36,614 nucleotides of DNA, from positions 1 through 36,614 of the forward strand of contig CAZJFC010000013.1 of NCBI GenBank assembly GCA_964545245.1, written 5' to 3'. Positions 1-8,310 of the stretch are shown one piece after another. The notes beneath the pieces are model-generated. The model saw only the letters and a program-made list of their open reading frames with translations, had not been told where the DNA came from and ran no database searches. The stretch comes from CAZJFC01 sp964545245 (GTDB lineage: Bacteria > Pseudomonadota > Alphaproteobacteria > Rickettsiales > 21-14-0-20-44-7). The first letter of the stretch is position 1. Each line of letters opens with the position of its first letter. The translations under genes and the position numbers were made by a program.

Positions 1-2
1 GG

Positions 3-329
3 CACGGCATCGCGCATCCGCGCAGGATGGGAATTGCCGCGCATCTTGGGGTGATGCTCGATATGCCGAGCATCGGGGTTGCCAAATCGCTCCTGACCGG
101 GAATTTTCAGGAACCCGGCGTGCGCAAGGGCAGCACAAGCGGGCTTTTCTCCGGCGGGGAAAGAATCGGGACGGTGCTAAGAAGCAAGGATAACGTCAGG
201 CCGCTGTTCATCTCGCCCGGACACCGCGTCGGGATGGACGCCGCCACCGGCCTTGTTATGCAATGCCTCACGCGCTATCGCCTGCCGGAGCCGACAAGGA
301 TGGCCGACAAGCTCTCAAAGTGCAGGTGA
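3..329 (+). CDS. nfi: Endonuclease V, 3' part (5' end outside window)
   Basis: Endonuclease V cleaves DNA (and RNA) near deoxyinosine and other deaminated bases. The reading frame is open from the first bases of the window and ends at TGA 327-329, so only about the last 108 residues are present and the true start lies upstream. The visible part contains the family signature around HPRRMGIAAHLGV, followed by PSIGVAKSLL and the late SPGHRVGMDAA segment, which are typical of the C-terminal half of Nfi with its conserved nucleic-acid-binding core. ATG 27 is internal to the family alignment and is not the start. No neighbour shares its operon to the right: a gap of about 100 nt of AT-rich sequence follows. 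Confidence 0.88.
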   Translation, partial: HGIAHPRRMGIAAHLGVMLDMPSIGVAKSLLTGNFQEPGVRKGSTSGLFSGGERIGTVLRSKDNVRPLFISPGHRVGMDAATGLVMQCLTRYRLPEPTRMADKLSKCR

Positions 330-434
330 ACCGGGCGGGTTAGTGATTAATATGCGTTAATATACAATTGACTCTGCAAATATATTGGGATAGTAATCAG
401 GCATAATAATATAAATATAAACAAGGAGTGTTTT

Positions 435-644
435 ATGGCTGATGCGTATGAAGTAAGCCCTGATGTGGAATTGAAGCGTGCTGCGGGGAGAGGGGATATG
501 GACGCTGTATCCGCTGCGTTAAAGCGCGGGGCAAATGCGGCATTGATAAGTGAGGTAAGAGATGCCATGCAGCATGAAAAGCAACGAATAAATGAAGTAT
601 TGCTAGAAGCCGCCATGCAAGGCGAGATTGAGGCAATACAATGA
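435..644 (+). CDS. Ankyrin-repeat protein, N-terminal fragment (frameshifted gene)
   Basis: This 69-residue frame starts at ATG 435 behind a good ribosome binding site (AAGGAG at 422-427). It encodes two ankyrin-like helices (around ELKRAAGRGDMDAVSAALKR and VLLEAAMQGEIEAIQ). It stops at TGA 642-644, in the middle of a repeat, while the next frame (628-1092) continues the repeat. Skipping one base at about 642 joins EAIQ to DALTKGADVNARD, which restores normal ankyrin spacing. I read the two frames as one gene of about 217 codons broken by a single inserted base or by a sequencing error. Ankyrin repeats mediate protein-protein contacts; the partner is unknown. Confidence 0.6.
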   Translation: MADAYEVSPDVELKRAAGRGDMDAVSAALKRGANAALISEVRDAMQHEKQRINEVLLEAAMQGEIEAIQ

Positions 645-1092
645 TGCGTTGACGAAGGGGGCGGATGTGAATGCCAGGGATGCAATCTCTGGAAATACGC
701 CGCTTATTTGGGCTGCAAATAACAACCAACTGGCAGCGGTAAAATTTTTGCTTGCGAATGGCGCAAGGTTGAATACCAGAAATAATGAGAATCAGACAGC
801 CCTTACTTGCGCGGTAATTAACGGTAATTTTATGGTCGCTAATGTATTGCTGGATCGGGATAACATTAATCCTGGGGTAAGAGATAATGATGGCAGGACA
901 GTGCTGGACTGGGCTACACATAAGATGGATACCTGTGGCAAGGGCGATGATAGGGAGAAGGGATATTCTTTTCTTGTCGGTAGGATTACTTTTATGCTTG
1001 GGCAATCCCAGCCGCGCACTGTATTAGCCAGCCCTGAGGCATCAGAGGGCAGGGAGGAAGTTGCGAGGCAAACCACCCCTATACGCTGTTAA
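628..1092 (+). CDS. Ankyrin-repeat protein, C-terminal fragment (frameshifted gene)
   Basis: This frame opens at TTG 628, which has no ribosome binding site and is most likely not a real start. It carries at least two further ankyrin repeats, recognisable from KGADVNARD, NTPLIWAANNNQLAAVKFLL, NGARLNTRNNENQTALTCAV and DNDGRTVLDWA. After the repeats comes a tail without recognisable motif. It is the continuation of the frame at 435-644, displaced by one base. Its stop (1090-1092) overlaps tail-to-tail with the stop of the TetR gene at 1089. If the frameshift is real the gene is a pseudogene or needs recoding; if it is a sequencing error the product is a small cytoplasmic ankyrin protein. Confidence 0.6.
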   Translation: MRQYNDALTKGADVNARDAISGNTPLIWAANNNQLAAVKFLLANGARLNTRNNENQTALTCAVINGNFMVANVLLDRDNINPGVRDNDGRTVLDWATHKMDTCGKGDDREKGYSFLVGRITFMLGQSQPRTVLASPEASEGREEVARQTTPIRC

Positions 1093-1700
1093 GCTGCAAT
1101 GCCGCGGAAGAAGATGTCGATGAATTTGGGGGCGAGTTTTTTAATGTCCATCTCATCCGGTGCATATAAATAAGTATAGAATATTCCGGTCATATGGCTG
1201 TGCAGGGCGAGGGCGGCGTTTTCCGGGCTAAGGTTTTTTGCCAGCAGCCCTGCCTTTTTCGCTGAACCGAAAGTCTTGCTGAATTTCTCGACCAGTTCCT
1301 CTTTTTTGCATTTGTAATATTCCTCACGGTTCCCGTCACAATCCGGCATATGCTCGCATTTGAACATCTGGATGGTGAATACGCGCCGCGCGCGCTCATC
1401 CCCGGCGAGGTTGGTTAGTATATAAATGCAAAGCTCTTTCAACGCCTGTAAAGGGTTTTTATCCTGAAGCGCCTGCTCCATCATTTCATCAAGCGGCATT
1501 TTCACGCGCTGGACCATCGCCTCGAACAAATCATATTTATTCTTGAAATGCCAGTAAACCGCGCCACGGGTAAGCTTCGCCGCCCGCGCAATCTCATCCA
1601 GGGAGGCGGAGGCATAACCTTTCTCCAGGAAAATCACTTCTGCTGTATCCAACAAAAGATTCCTAGTCTTTTCAGCATCTTGCTTTGTTTTTCTGACCAT
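1089..1700 (-). CDS. TetR/AcrR-family repressor of the RND efflux operon
   Basis: The product is a 203-residue TetR-type DNA-binding repressor. Residues about 10-56 form the helix-turn-helix with the family pattern (FLEKGYASASLDEIARAAKL then GAVYWHFKNKYDLFEA), very close to AcrR/TtgR. The remaining all-helical part is the ligand-binding and dimer domain. The frame extends upstream to 1913, but that extension crosses the operator and the divergent gene, so the start was set at ATG 1700 (MVRKTK). No Shine-Dalgarno precedes it; a TATAAA lies 9 nt before the ATG. It is divergent from the membrane fusion protein gene at 1800 with an 18-bp palindrome between them, so it very likely represses the pump and releases it when a drug-like ligand binds. 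Confidence 0.9.
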   Translation of the reverse strand: MVRKTKQDAEKTRNLLLDTAEVIFLEKGYASASLDEIARAAKLTRGAVYWHFKNKYDLFEAMVQRVKMPLDEMMEQALQDKNPLQALKELCIYILTNLAGDERARRVFTIQMFKCEHMPDCDGNREEYYKCKKEELVEKFSKTFGSAKKAGLLAKNLSPENAALALHSHMTGIFYTYLYAPDEMDIKKLAPKFIDIFFRGIAA

Positions 1701-1725
1701 TATTGATTTTTTATACAACTTGTTA

Positions 1726-1753
1726 TTTACACATACATCACTGTATGTATAAT
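1726..1753 (+). promoter_or_regulatory. Efflux-operon promoter with embedded TetR operator
   Basis: A perfect inverted repeat lies at 1731-1748: ACATACA, spacer TCAC, TGTATGT. This half-site resembles the AcrR operator known from Escherichia coli. A plausible sigma-70 promoter for the pump reads TTTACA (1726-1731), a 16-bp spacer, and TATAAT (1748-1753), so the palindrome fills the spacer. A repressor bound here would block RNA polymerase on the pump side and also cover the promoter region of the repressor gene. Confidence 0.75.
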
Positions 1754-1799
1754 TGCCAGTGATTTTTTTACCCCTAATAAATCCGTCCGGAGAATTTTT

Positions 1800-3008
1800 A
1801 TGTCCAGCAAGAGAAAAAAACCAGTAAAAGCAGGAATCGCTGCCGCAGTAATTTTTGTGCTGGCTTATATCATATATAGCATATTTTCCGGCTCCCCGGC
1901 TCCGCAGCAGCACCAGATGCCGCCCGCCGCGGTGACGGTTGAGGAAATCAACCCGGCGGATATCCCGCTGACATATGAATATTCCGGGCGTGTGGCGGGT
2001 TCGCGTGAGGTGGAGATCCGCGCAAGGGTCAGCGGCATCCTCCAGAAGCGCTCATATGCCGAAGGGCAGGCAGTGAAACAGGGCGATGTGCTGTTCCGCA
2101 TTGACCCGGCACCGTTCGAGGCGGAGCTTGCCGAAGCACGCGCCACTCTAACCCAGTCGGAAAAAGACTGGGGACGTGCGGAGGGGTTATATAAGGAAAA
2201 GGCGCTGAGCGCACGCGAGCATGACCAGGCGCAGGGAGCTTATGAACAGGCAAAAGCACGGCTTCGCACCGCACAGATAAATCTTGGTTATACTACAGTT
2301 ACCGCGCCGATTGCGGGCGTGACCAGCCGCGAGGGAATTTCCGAGGGCAGCCTTGTAACTGCCGACAGTACCCTTCTGACAAGGATTTCGCAGCTTGACC
2401 CGATCTATATTTATTTCGCCATTCCCGATGCGGAAGCGTTGTGGCAGAGGAATGAAGTCGCAAACGGAAATGTTATCCTGCCGGAAGATAAAACCCTGCT
2501 GGCGGAAATCCATCTTGGCGACGGGATTGTTTATAAGGACAAGGCGAAGGTGAATTTCACCGACAGCATCATTGACCCGCAGACGGGAACCGTAAGCTCC
2601 CGCGCGGTGGTGGAGAACCCGGACGGAAGCCTGCTCCCCGGCCAGTTCGTGCGGGTGGTTGTTGAGGGGATGTCAAAGGTGAATGCGATCGCGGTTGCCG
2701 ACAAGGCGATCATGCAAGGCCCGATGGGGACGTTTGTTTATGTGGTGACGCCGGAAGGAAAAGCCGGGATTGCCCCGGTCAAGCTTGGGCCGCTCAATAA
2801 CGGCAAGCGCCTGATTGAAAGCGGGCTTAAAAAAGGCGACCGCGTGGTGGTGGAAGGGATGATAAAGGTTGTCCCGGATGCCCCGGTGGTGGCGCAAACG
2901 GTTGAAGAAGCCAATGCCGTGCAGCAGGCGGCAGTGGTGAAGCCGAAAGAAAAGAAAGAAGAACAAAAGAATAAACCAGAAGCGAAACCGGAACAGGAGA
3001 AGGAATAG
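1800..3008 (+). CDS. RND efflux periplasmic adaptor (membrane fusion protein, AcrA/MexA family)
   Basis: The 402-residue protein links an inner-membrane RND pump to an outer-membrane channel. It starts at ATG 1800 with GGAG at 1788-1791. An N-terminal anchor (residues about 11-29, hydrophobic, without a lipobox cysteine) is followed by a barrel-sandwich lipoyl half (SREVEIRARVSGILQKR), the alpha hairpin (about 100-160, charged Ala/Glu/Gln-rich), the second lipoyl half (TAPIAGVTSREG) and the beta-barrel and membrane-proximal domains. The last 35 residues are Lys/Glu-rich and low in complexity, longer than in most relatives. The pump gene follows after 3 nt. Substrates cannot be read from sequence, but regulation by the divergent TetR gene suggests xenobiotics. 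Confidence 0.93.
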   Translation: MSSKRKKPVKAGIAAAVIFVLAYIIYSIFSGSPAPQQHQMPPAAVTVEEINPADIPLTYEYSGRVAGSREVEIRARVSGILQKRSYAEGQAVKQGDVLFRIDPAPFEAELAEARATLTQSEKDWGRAEGLYKEKALSAREHDQAQGAYEQAKARLRTAQINLGYTTVTAPIAGVTSREGISEGSLVTADSTLLTRISQLDPIYIYFAIPDAEALWQRNEVANGNVILPEDKTLLAEIHLGDGIVYKDKAKVNFTDSIIDPQTGTVSSRAVVENPDGSLLPGQFVRVVVEGMSKVNAIAVADKAIMQGPMGTFVYVVTPEGKAGIAPVKLGPLNNGKRLIESGLKKGDRVVVEGMIKVVPDAPVVAQTVEEANAVQQAAVVKPKEKKEEQKNKPEAKPEQEKE

Positions 3009-3011
3009 GGA

Positions 3012-6000
3012 ATGATTTCACGTTTTTTTATCGACCGCCCGGTTTTTGCCTCGGTGCTTTCAATCGTTATTTTCATTGCCGGCCTTGCCGGGATACGCGG
3101 GCTGCCGATCGCGCAATATCCTGATATCGTCCCGCCGGAAGTTGTGGTCGCGGCGAGCTATCCCGGCGCTTCCGCCGAGGTTATCGCAAGCACGGTGGCT
3201 GCGCCGCTTGAACAGCAGATAAACGGCGTGCCGAAAATGTTATATATGCGTTCCACCAGTTCAAACGGCGGAACCATGTCTCTTTCGGTGACGTTTGAAG
3301 TGGGAACCGACCCCGACCAGGCGACGATTGACGTGAACAACCGCGTGCAGGCCGCGCTGGCAAGGCTTCCTGAGGAAGTTCGCAGGCAGGGCGTGGTGGT
3401 GGATAAGCAGTCCAGCACTATCCTTGCGGTTATCACCATGTATTCGCCGGACGGGCGCTATGACCCGATCTATGTGAGCAACTATGCGCTCCTGAATGTA
3501 ATCGACGAGTTGAAGCGCGTTCCCGGAATCGGCAAGGCGGAGCTTTTCGGCGCGAAGGATTATTCCATGCGCGTGTGGCTGAAGCCGGACAAGCTCGCGC
3601 AATATAAACTCACCCCTACCGATGTCGCCAATGCCATACGCGAGCAGAACTCGCAATTTGCGGCGGGTGCGTTCGGGCAGGAGCCGATTGATAACCCGCA
3701 GGCGTTTACCTATACCGTGACGACGCAAGGCCGTTTCATGGAGGTGAGCGAGTTCGAGAATATCATCCTCCGCTCGGACGGGCAGGGCGCAACGCTGCGT
3801 TTGAAGGATGTAGCGAAGGTTGAACTAGGTGCGCAGGATTATAGCTTCGCCTCGACTTATAACGGCAAGCCTTCGGTGGCTATCGGGCTTTATTTACAGC
3901 CGGGCGCGAATGCGCTTTCGGCCACCACTGCGGTTTATGATAAAATTGCCGAGCTTTCCAAAACTTTCCCTGAAGGCATTGCCTATGCCGCGCCGTTTGA
4001 TACAACCAAATTCGTTGAGGTTTCAATTAATGAGGTTGTCAGCACCTTCGCTGAGGCGGTCATCCTCGTGATCCTCGTTGTGTTCGTGTTCCTCCAGAAT
4101 GCGCGTGCGACGCTGATCCCGCTGATTGCCGTTCCGGTTTCACTTGTGGGAACTTTCGCGGGGATGTACCTGCTTGGGTTCTCGATAAACCTGCTGACGC
4201 TGTTCGGGCTGGTGCTTTCAATCGGTATCGTGGTCGATGACGCGATCGTGGTGCTCGAAAACGTTGAGCGGATAATAAAAACCGAAAAAAAATCCCCGCG
4301 CGACGCCGCAATCCAGGCCATGGAAGAAGTTACCGGCCCGGTTATCGCTATCGTGCTTGTGCTCTGCGCGGTGTTCGTCCCGGTCGGGTTCATGGGCGGG
4401 CTGACCGGCGAGATGTATAAGCAATTCGCCATCACCATCGCGATTTCGGTGGTTATCTCCGGCATTGTGGCGCTGACCTTAAGCCCCGCCCTTTGCGCCC
4501 TTATCCTGAAAGAAAATGAGGAACACAAAGAGCCGAAAGGATTTTTCAAAAAATTCAATTCCGTGTTCGACAGCCTGACCAATAAATATACCGATGGCGC
4601 GAAATTCCTTATCCGCCGCACCGGGATAGCAATCGCCATGTTCGTGGGTTTGCTTGCCATCACCGCTTTTCTGTTCAGCCGCGTTCCCGGCTCGCTCGTG
4701 CCGGATGAAGACCAGGGCTATGTGATGGTGATGCCGATGCTGCTGCCGGGCGCTTCGCTCGATCGCACCGAGAAGGTGATGGACGAAATGACGAAACGCC
4801 TGATGACCCAGCCGGAAGTGAAGGATGTTGTTTCCTTTGCCGGGTTTGACCTTTTGAGCGGCTCGCAGAAAACCAGTTCCGGCGTTTCATTCGTGACGAT
4901 GAATGACTGGAAAACCCGCCAGAAGGAAGGCTCTGACGCTGCTTCGCTCGCGGGGAGGTTCATGGGCATCGGCGCGGATATCAAGGATGCGTTCGTGGTC
5001 GCGTTCACCCCGCCGCCAATTATGGGTATGAGCATGACCGGCGGTTTTGAAGGCTATATGCAGAGCCGTGGCAAAGGTGATATCAAGGATATGAGCGAAA
5101 TGGCGGGCAAGCTGGTTGCCGCTGCCGCGCAAAGGCCGGAGCTTGCGGGCGTGCAGACCACGCTTTCGGCGAACGTCCCGCAATATTATGTCGAACTGGA
5201 CAGGGCGAAGGCCAAGGCGCTGAAAGTGCCGGTGAACTCGGTGTTCGAGGCGATGCAGAGCACATTCGGAAGTTTCTATGTGAATGATTTCACCTTGTTC
5301 GGGCGGATTTTCCGTGTGAGCCTTTCCTCCGATTCCACTTTCCGCGAAAAACCGGAAGACCTCCGCAAAGTGTTCGTGCGCTCGGATGACGGGGTGATGA
5401 TCCCGCTCGACGCGCTGGTGAAGGTCGAGCGCATCATCGGCCCGGATATCGTCGAGCGTTATAATATTTTCCCTGCCGCGAAAATCATGGGTGGCCCTGC
5501 TCCGGGTTACAGCTCCGGGCAGGCGCTTGCGGCGATGGAAGAAGTAGCAAAAGAGGCACTGACTCAGGATTATACGCTGGTATGGACGGGGCAGGCATTT
5601 CAGGAAAAAACCGCCGGGGGTTCCGCCGCGACCGCATTTATTTTCGGCATTGTGATGGTATTCCTTATCCTTTCCGCGCAATATGAACGCTGGACGCTGC
5701 CGCTCGCCGTCCTTATGGCAGTTCCGTTCGCGGTGTTCGGCGCGGTGCTTGCCGTGTGGATGCGCGGCCTCAGCAATGACGTTTATTTCCAGGTGGGGCT
5801 GCTGACGCTCATCGGGCTTGGCGCGAAGAACGCAATCCTTATCGTGGAATTCGCGGTGATGAAACATGAGGAAGGAAAATCCACCACTGAGGCGGCGATT
5901 GAGGCGCTGCGCCTTCGTTTCCGCCCGATTGTGATGACCTCTCTCGCCTTCATCCTTGGCTGCGTGCCGCTTGCCATCAGCTCCGGCGCTGGCGCGGCAA

Positions 6001-6049
6001 GCCGCCACTCCATCGGAACCGGCGTTATCGGCGGGATGTTAGCCGCGAC
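3012..6049 (+). CDS. RND multidrug efflux pump (AcrB/HAE1 family), 3' end lost in assembly gap
   Basis: This is the inner-membrane proton-driven transporter of the tripartite pump. About 1012 residues are visible, beginning MISRFFIDRPVFASV, the usual HAE1 start. The paired aspartates of the proton relay are at residues 409-410 in IGIVVDDAIVVLENV. The periplasmic porter and docking domains and the second transmembrane block (LTLIGLGAKNAILIVEFA) are intact. The sequence reaches GTGVIGGMLAA, where family members normally have about 25-45 more residues with the last membrane helix. Then ten N (6050-6059) interrupt it, and the in-frame stop soon after the gap is an artefact. The gap therefore hides the last helix and probably a junction with the next gene. 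Confidence 0.93.
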
Positions 6050-6059
6050 NNNNNNNNNN
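6050..6059. other. Assembly gap (10 N)
   Basis: Ten N separate the last visible codons of the pump gene from the first codons of the channel gene. Because the pump lacks its normal last 25-45 residues, the true missing length must be larger than ten bases, so the run is probably a placeholder for a gap of unknown size. Confidence 0.97.
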
Positions 6060-6063
6060 GGCA

Positions 6064-7479
6064 ATGCGTAACGGTTCCATATTAGCTACGGGATTACTGG
6101 CGGTTTTCCTTGCTTCCTGCACTGTTGGCGATGACCATGTTGCGCCGGAAATTTCCGTGCCTGAAAGCTGGAATGCTGAAAAACCGGCAGGGAAGATTGA
6201 AACGGAATGGTGGAAGGAATTCAATGACCCGGCGCTGGACAAGCTGGTGGCGGAAGGGCTTGCCGCCAATAATGATGTTGCCCGCGCGCTGGCTAGGGTT
6301 GCGCAGGCAAGGGCGGGGCTTGATCTGCGCTATGCCAACCAGTTTCCCGAATTCAGTTATGAAGGCGGCGCAAAACGTTCGCGCGACAGCGCGAAAAGCA
6401 CTTTCGGGGGATTCGCCGCAAACTCAACGCCGTATAATGATTTCAGCCTTGCCGCCGTTTTCAATTATGAAATAAGCCTGTTCGGCAGGCTGCACCGCGC
6501 AACCGAATCGGCACGCGCGGAACTGCTCGCAACCAAGGCAAACCGCGATGTAGTGGAGCTTGCAGTGGTGAGTGATATTGCGAATGGTTATTTTAACCTG
6601 CGCGCGCTTGATGAGCAGATCGATGTGACCGAAAAGACCATCACGGCCCGTGACGAAACATTAGGCTATAAGAAAAAGCAGCATGACGCCGGGGCGATCG
6701 GCACGCTGGAATTCAAGCAGGCGGAGGCTGAGCTGGAATCCGCCCGCGCCCAGCTCCCGGTTCTGAAACAGGCAAGAAAAACACAGGAAACTGCGCTTTC
6801 CGTCCTGCTCGGTAAAACACCCAAGGAAATTGTCGGGAAGGATGTGGTGGAAAAACTTGCCGGGTTCTTCCCGGTTGCGCCGGAAGTCCCGGTTGATGTG
6901 CCTTCGGAGCTTTTGCACCGCCGCCCGGATATTTATGCGGCAGAGCAAAGCCTTATTGCCGCCAATGCCGATATAGGGGTTGCCCGCGCGGATTATTTCC
7001 CGACGATTTCATTGGGCGCCCTGACCGGATTGGGCAGCCATGACGCGGGGGATCTGCTGCATAAATCCGCCCGTAAATGGAACGCGGCGGCGGGGATTAC
7101 GGGGCCGATATTCAATTTTGGCCGCACCAGCGCGAAGGTTGACGCGGCAATTGCCGAAAAAGACGCAGCGCTTGTGGATTATCAGCAAACCGTGCAGGTC
7201 GCGTTCAAGGAAGCGGTTGACGCGATCAGCGAGGAAAGGAACGCGGCGGACAGGGTGACGGCGCAAGACGCGCAGGTTGCCGCCCGCGAGGAAGCGCTAA
7301 GGCAGGCGGAACTGCGCTATAATGCAGGTTATTCAAATTATCTGGATTTGCTGGACTCCCAGCGTTTCCTTTACCAGTCGCAGCTTGACGGCATAACCGC
7401 AAAACGCGACAGGCTCACCGCCGCGGTGAATTTGTATAAGGCTCTTGGCGGCGGATGGCACGCAGATAAAAAAGATTAG
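6064..7479 (+). CDS. Outer-membrane efflux lipoprotein (OprM/NodT family)
   Basis: This 471-residue protein is the TolC-like outer-membrane channel of the pump. A signal peptide ends in the lipobox LASC (Cys at residue 19), so the mature protein is lipidated. Two OEP domains follow, with the family features PESWNAEKPAGKIETEWWKE-like N-terminal segment, the LHRRPDIYAAEQSL motif in the middle and long coiled helices (PGLDLRYA and RQAELRYNAGYSNYLDLLDSQR regions). The start ATG 6064 is only 4 nt after the N run, so a start and ribosome binding site further upstream inside the gap cannot be excluded. It completes the three-gene efflux operon with the two preceding genes. Confidence 0.92.
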   Translation: MRNGSILATGLLAVFLASCTVGDDHVAPEISVPESWNAEKPAGKIETEWWKEFNDPALDKLVAEGLAANNDVARALARVAQARAGLDLRYANQFPEFSYEGGAKRSRDSAKSTFGGFAANSTPYNDFSLAAVFNYEISLFGRLHRATESARAELLATKANRDVVELAVVSDIANGYFNLRALDEQIDVTEKTITARDETLGYKKKQHDAGAIGTLEFKQAEAELESARAQLPVLKQARKTQETALSVLLGKTPKEIVGKDVVEKLAGFFPVAPEVPVDVPSELLHRRPDIYAAEQSLIAANADIGVARADYFPTISLGALTGLGSHDAGDLLHKSARKWNAAAGITGPIFNFGRTSAKVDAAIAEKDAALVDYQQTVQVAFKEAVDAISEERNAADRVTAQDAQVAAREEALRQAELRYNAGYSNYLDLLDSQRFLYQSQLDGITAKRDRLTAAVNLYKALGGGWHADKKD

Positions 7480-7579
7480 CCATAGAATAGCCATTATATC
7501 AAACTGCCCTTGCCAGACCGGAAAATTTTTTATAAATATTCTGGGGGTTGGATATTAATATATATAGTCGTGCAGGGCA

Positions 7580-8290
7580 ATGAGTGACGTTGTTATAAAG
7601 AATTCCATCTTAAGGAATTTCGTTTTCTGGGGCTGGCCGCTTCTTGTCGCCGCCAGTATCTACGCATCTTATTATATGGGGCCGGAAACTTTTTATGTCT
7701 GGGCCTCGTCACAAACGGGCTTCGCGGAAGTTTATACCGGGTTTATCCTGTTCTTGGCTTTCCTCGCCAGTGTCTATGTCCTCATAAGGCCGGAAGTATG
7801 GAATAGCAAACTGCGCTGGTGGGTTCTGGCCTATGCGCTGGGCGTTTTTTATTTTATGGGTGAAGACCAGAACTGGGGGCAGTATTACCTTAACCTTACC
7901 GTTCCCGAATATTTTCTTGCGAACAATAAAGAGCAGGAAATCAACCTGCATAACATGAGTAGCTGGTTCAACCAGAAGCCGCGCCTTGTTGTGGAAATAT
8001 GGGTGATTCTCGTGGGCATCCTTGTGCCGCTCGGCTGGAACGCGCCAAAGAGATGGACGCGCAAATTCGTCCCTGAGGTTTTCTGGGGAGGGCGTGAACT
8101 GCTACCGCTGGCAGTCCTTGCTTTTCTCGCGCAGGCTCCTGAACGGCTGCATAAAAAAGGATTGCTCCCGAATTATAACTGGCTGGAAGTGCGCGGGAGT
8201 GAAATTCAGGAACTATTCTTTGCCCATTTCATGGTTTTGTATATCCTGCTGCTTTATAGGCGTGTCAAATTACAAAAAAATGTGGTATAG
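7580..8290 (+). CDS. Uncharacterised multi-spanning membrane protein with WGQ and NLHN motifs
   Basis: The 236-residue protein has about six hydrophobic segments (around residues 14-32, 48-68, 80-95, 142-156, 175-188 and 213-226). Between segments three and four it has the conserved-looking motifs GEDQNWGQYY and NKEQEINLHN. I recall the same pair (EExxWGQ followed by NxQxExNLHN) in uncharacterised bacterial membrane proteins, but I know no assigned function. Charged Glu, Asp, Gln and His residues near the membrane could form a metal or catalytic site; this is inference. It starts at ATG 7580 with a weak AGGG site, 100 nt after the efflux operon and 20 nt before the CBS-domain gene, with which it may be cotranscribed. 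Confidence 0.72.
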   Translation: MSDVVIKNSILRNFVFWGWPLLVAASIYASYYMGPETFYVWASSQTGFAEVYTGFILFLAFLASVYVLIRPEVWNSKLRWWVLAYALGVFYFMGEDQNWGQYYLNLTVPEYFLANNKEQEINLHNMSSWFNQKPRLVVEIWVILVGILVPLGWNAPKRWTRKFVPEVFWGGRELLPLAVLAFLAQAPERLHKKGLLPNYNWLEVRGSEIQELFFAHFMVLYILLLYRRVKLQKNVV

Positions 8291-8310
8291 AAGTGCAGGG
8301 TAACTCCTAA

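Noticed and set aside
433..1005. Minus-strand frame of 190 codons opposite the ankyrin gene
   Set aside because: Antisense of the repeats, no recognised motif or ribosome binding site.
4887..6008. Long minus-strand open frame (373 codons) opposite the efflux pump
   Set aside because: Its translation is rich in His/Arg, has no family and mirrors the pump gene, whose conserved motifs show the true frame.
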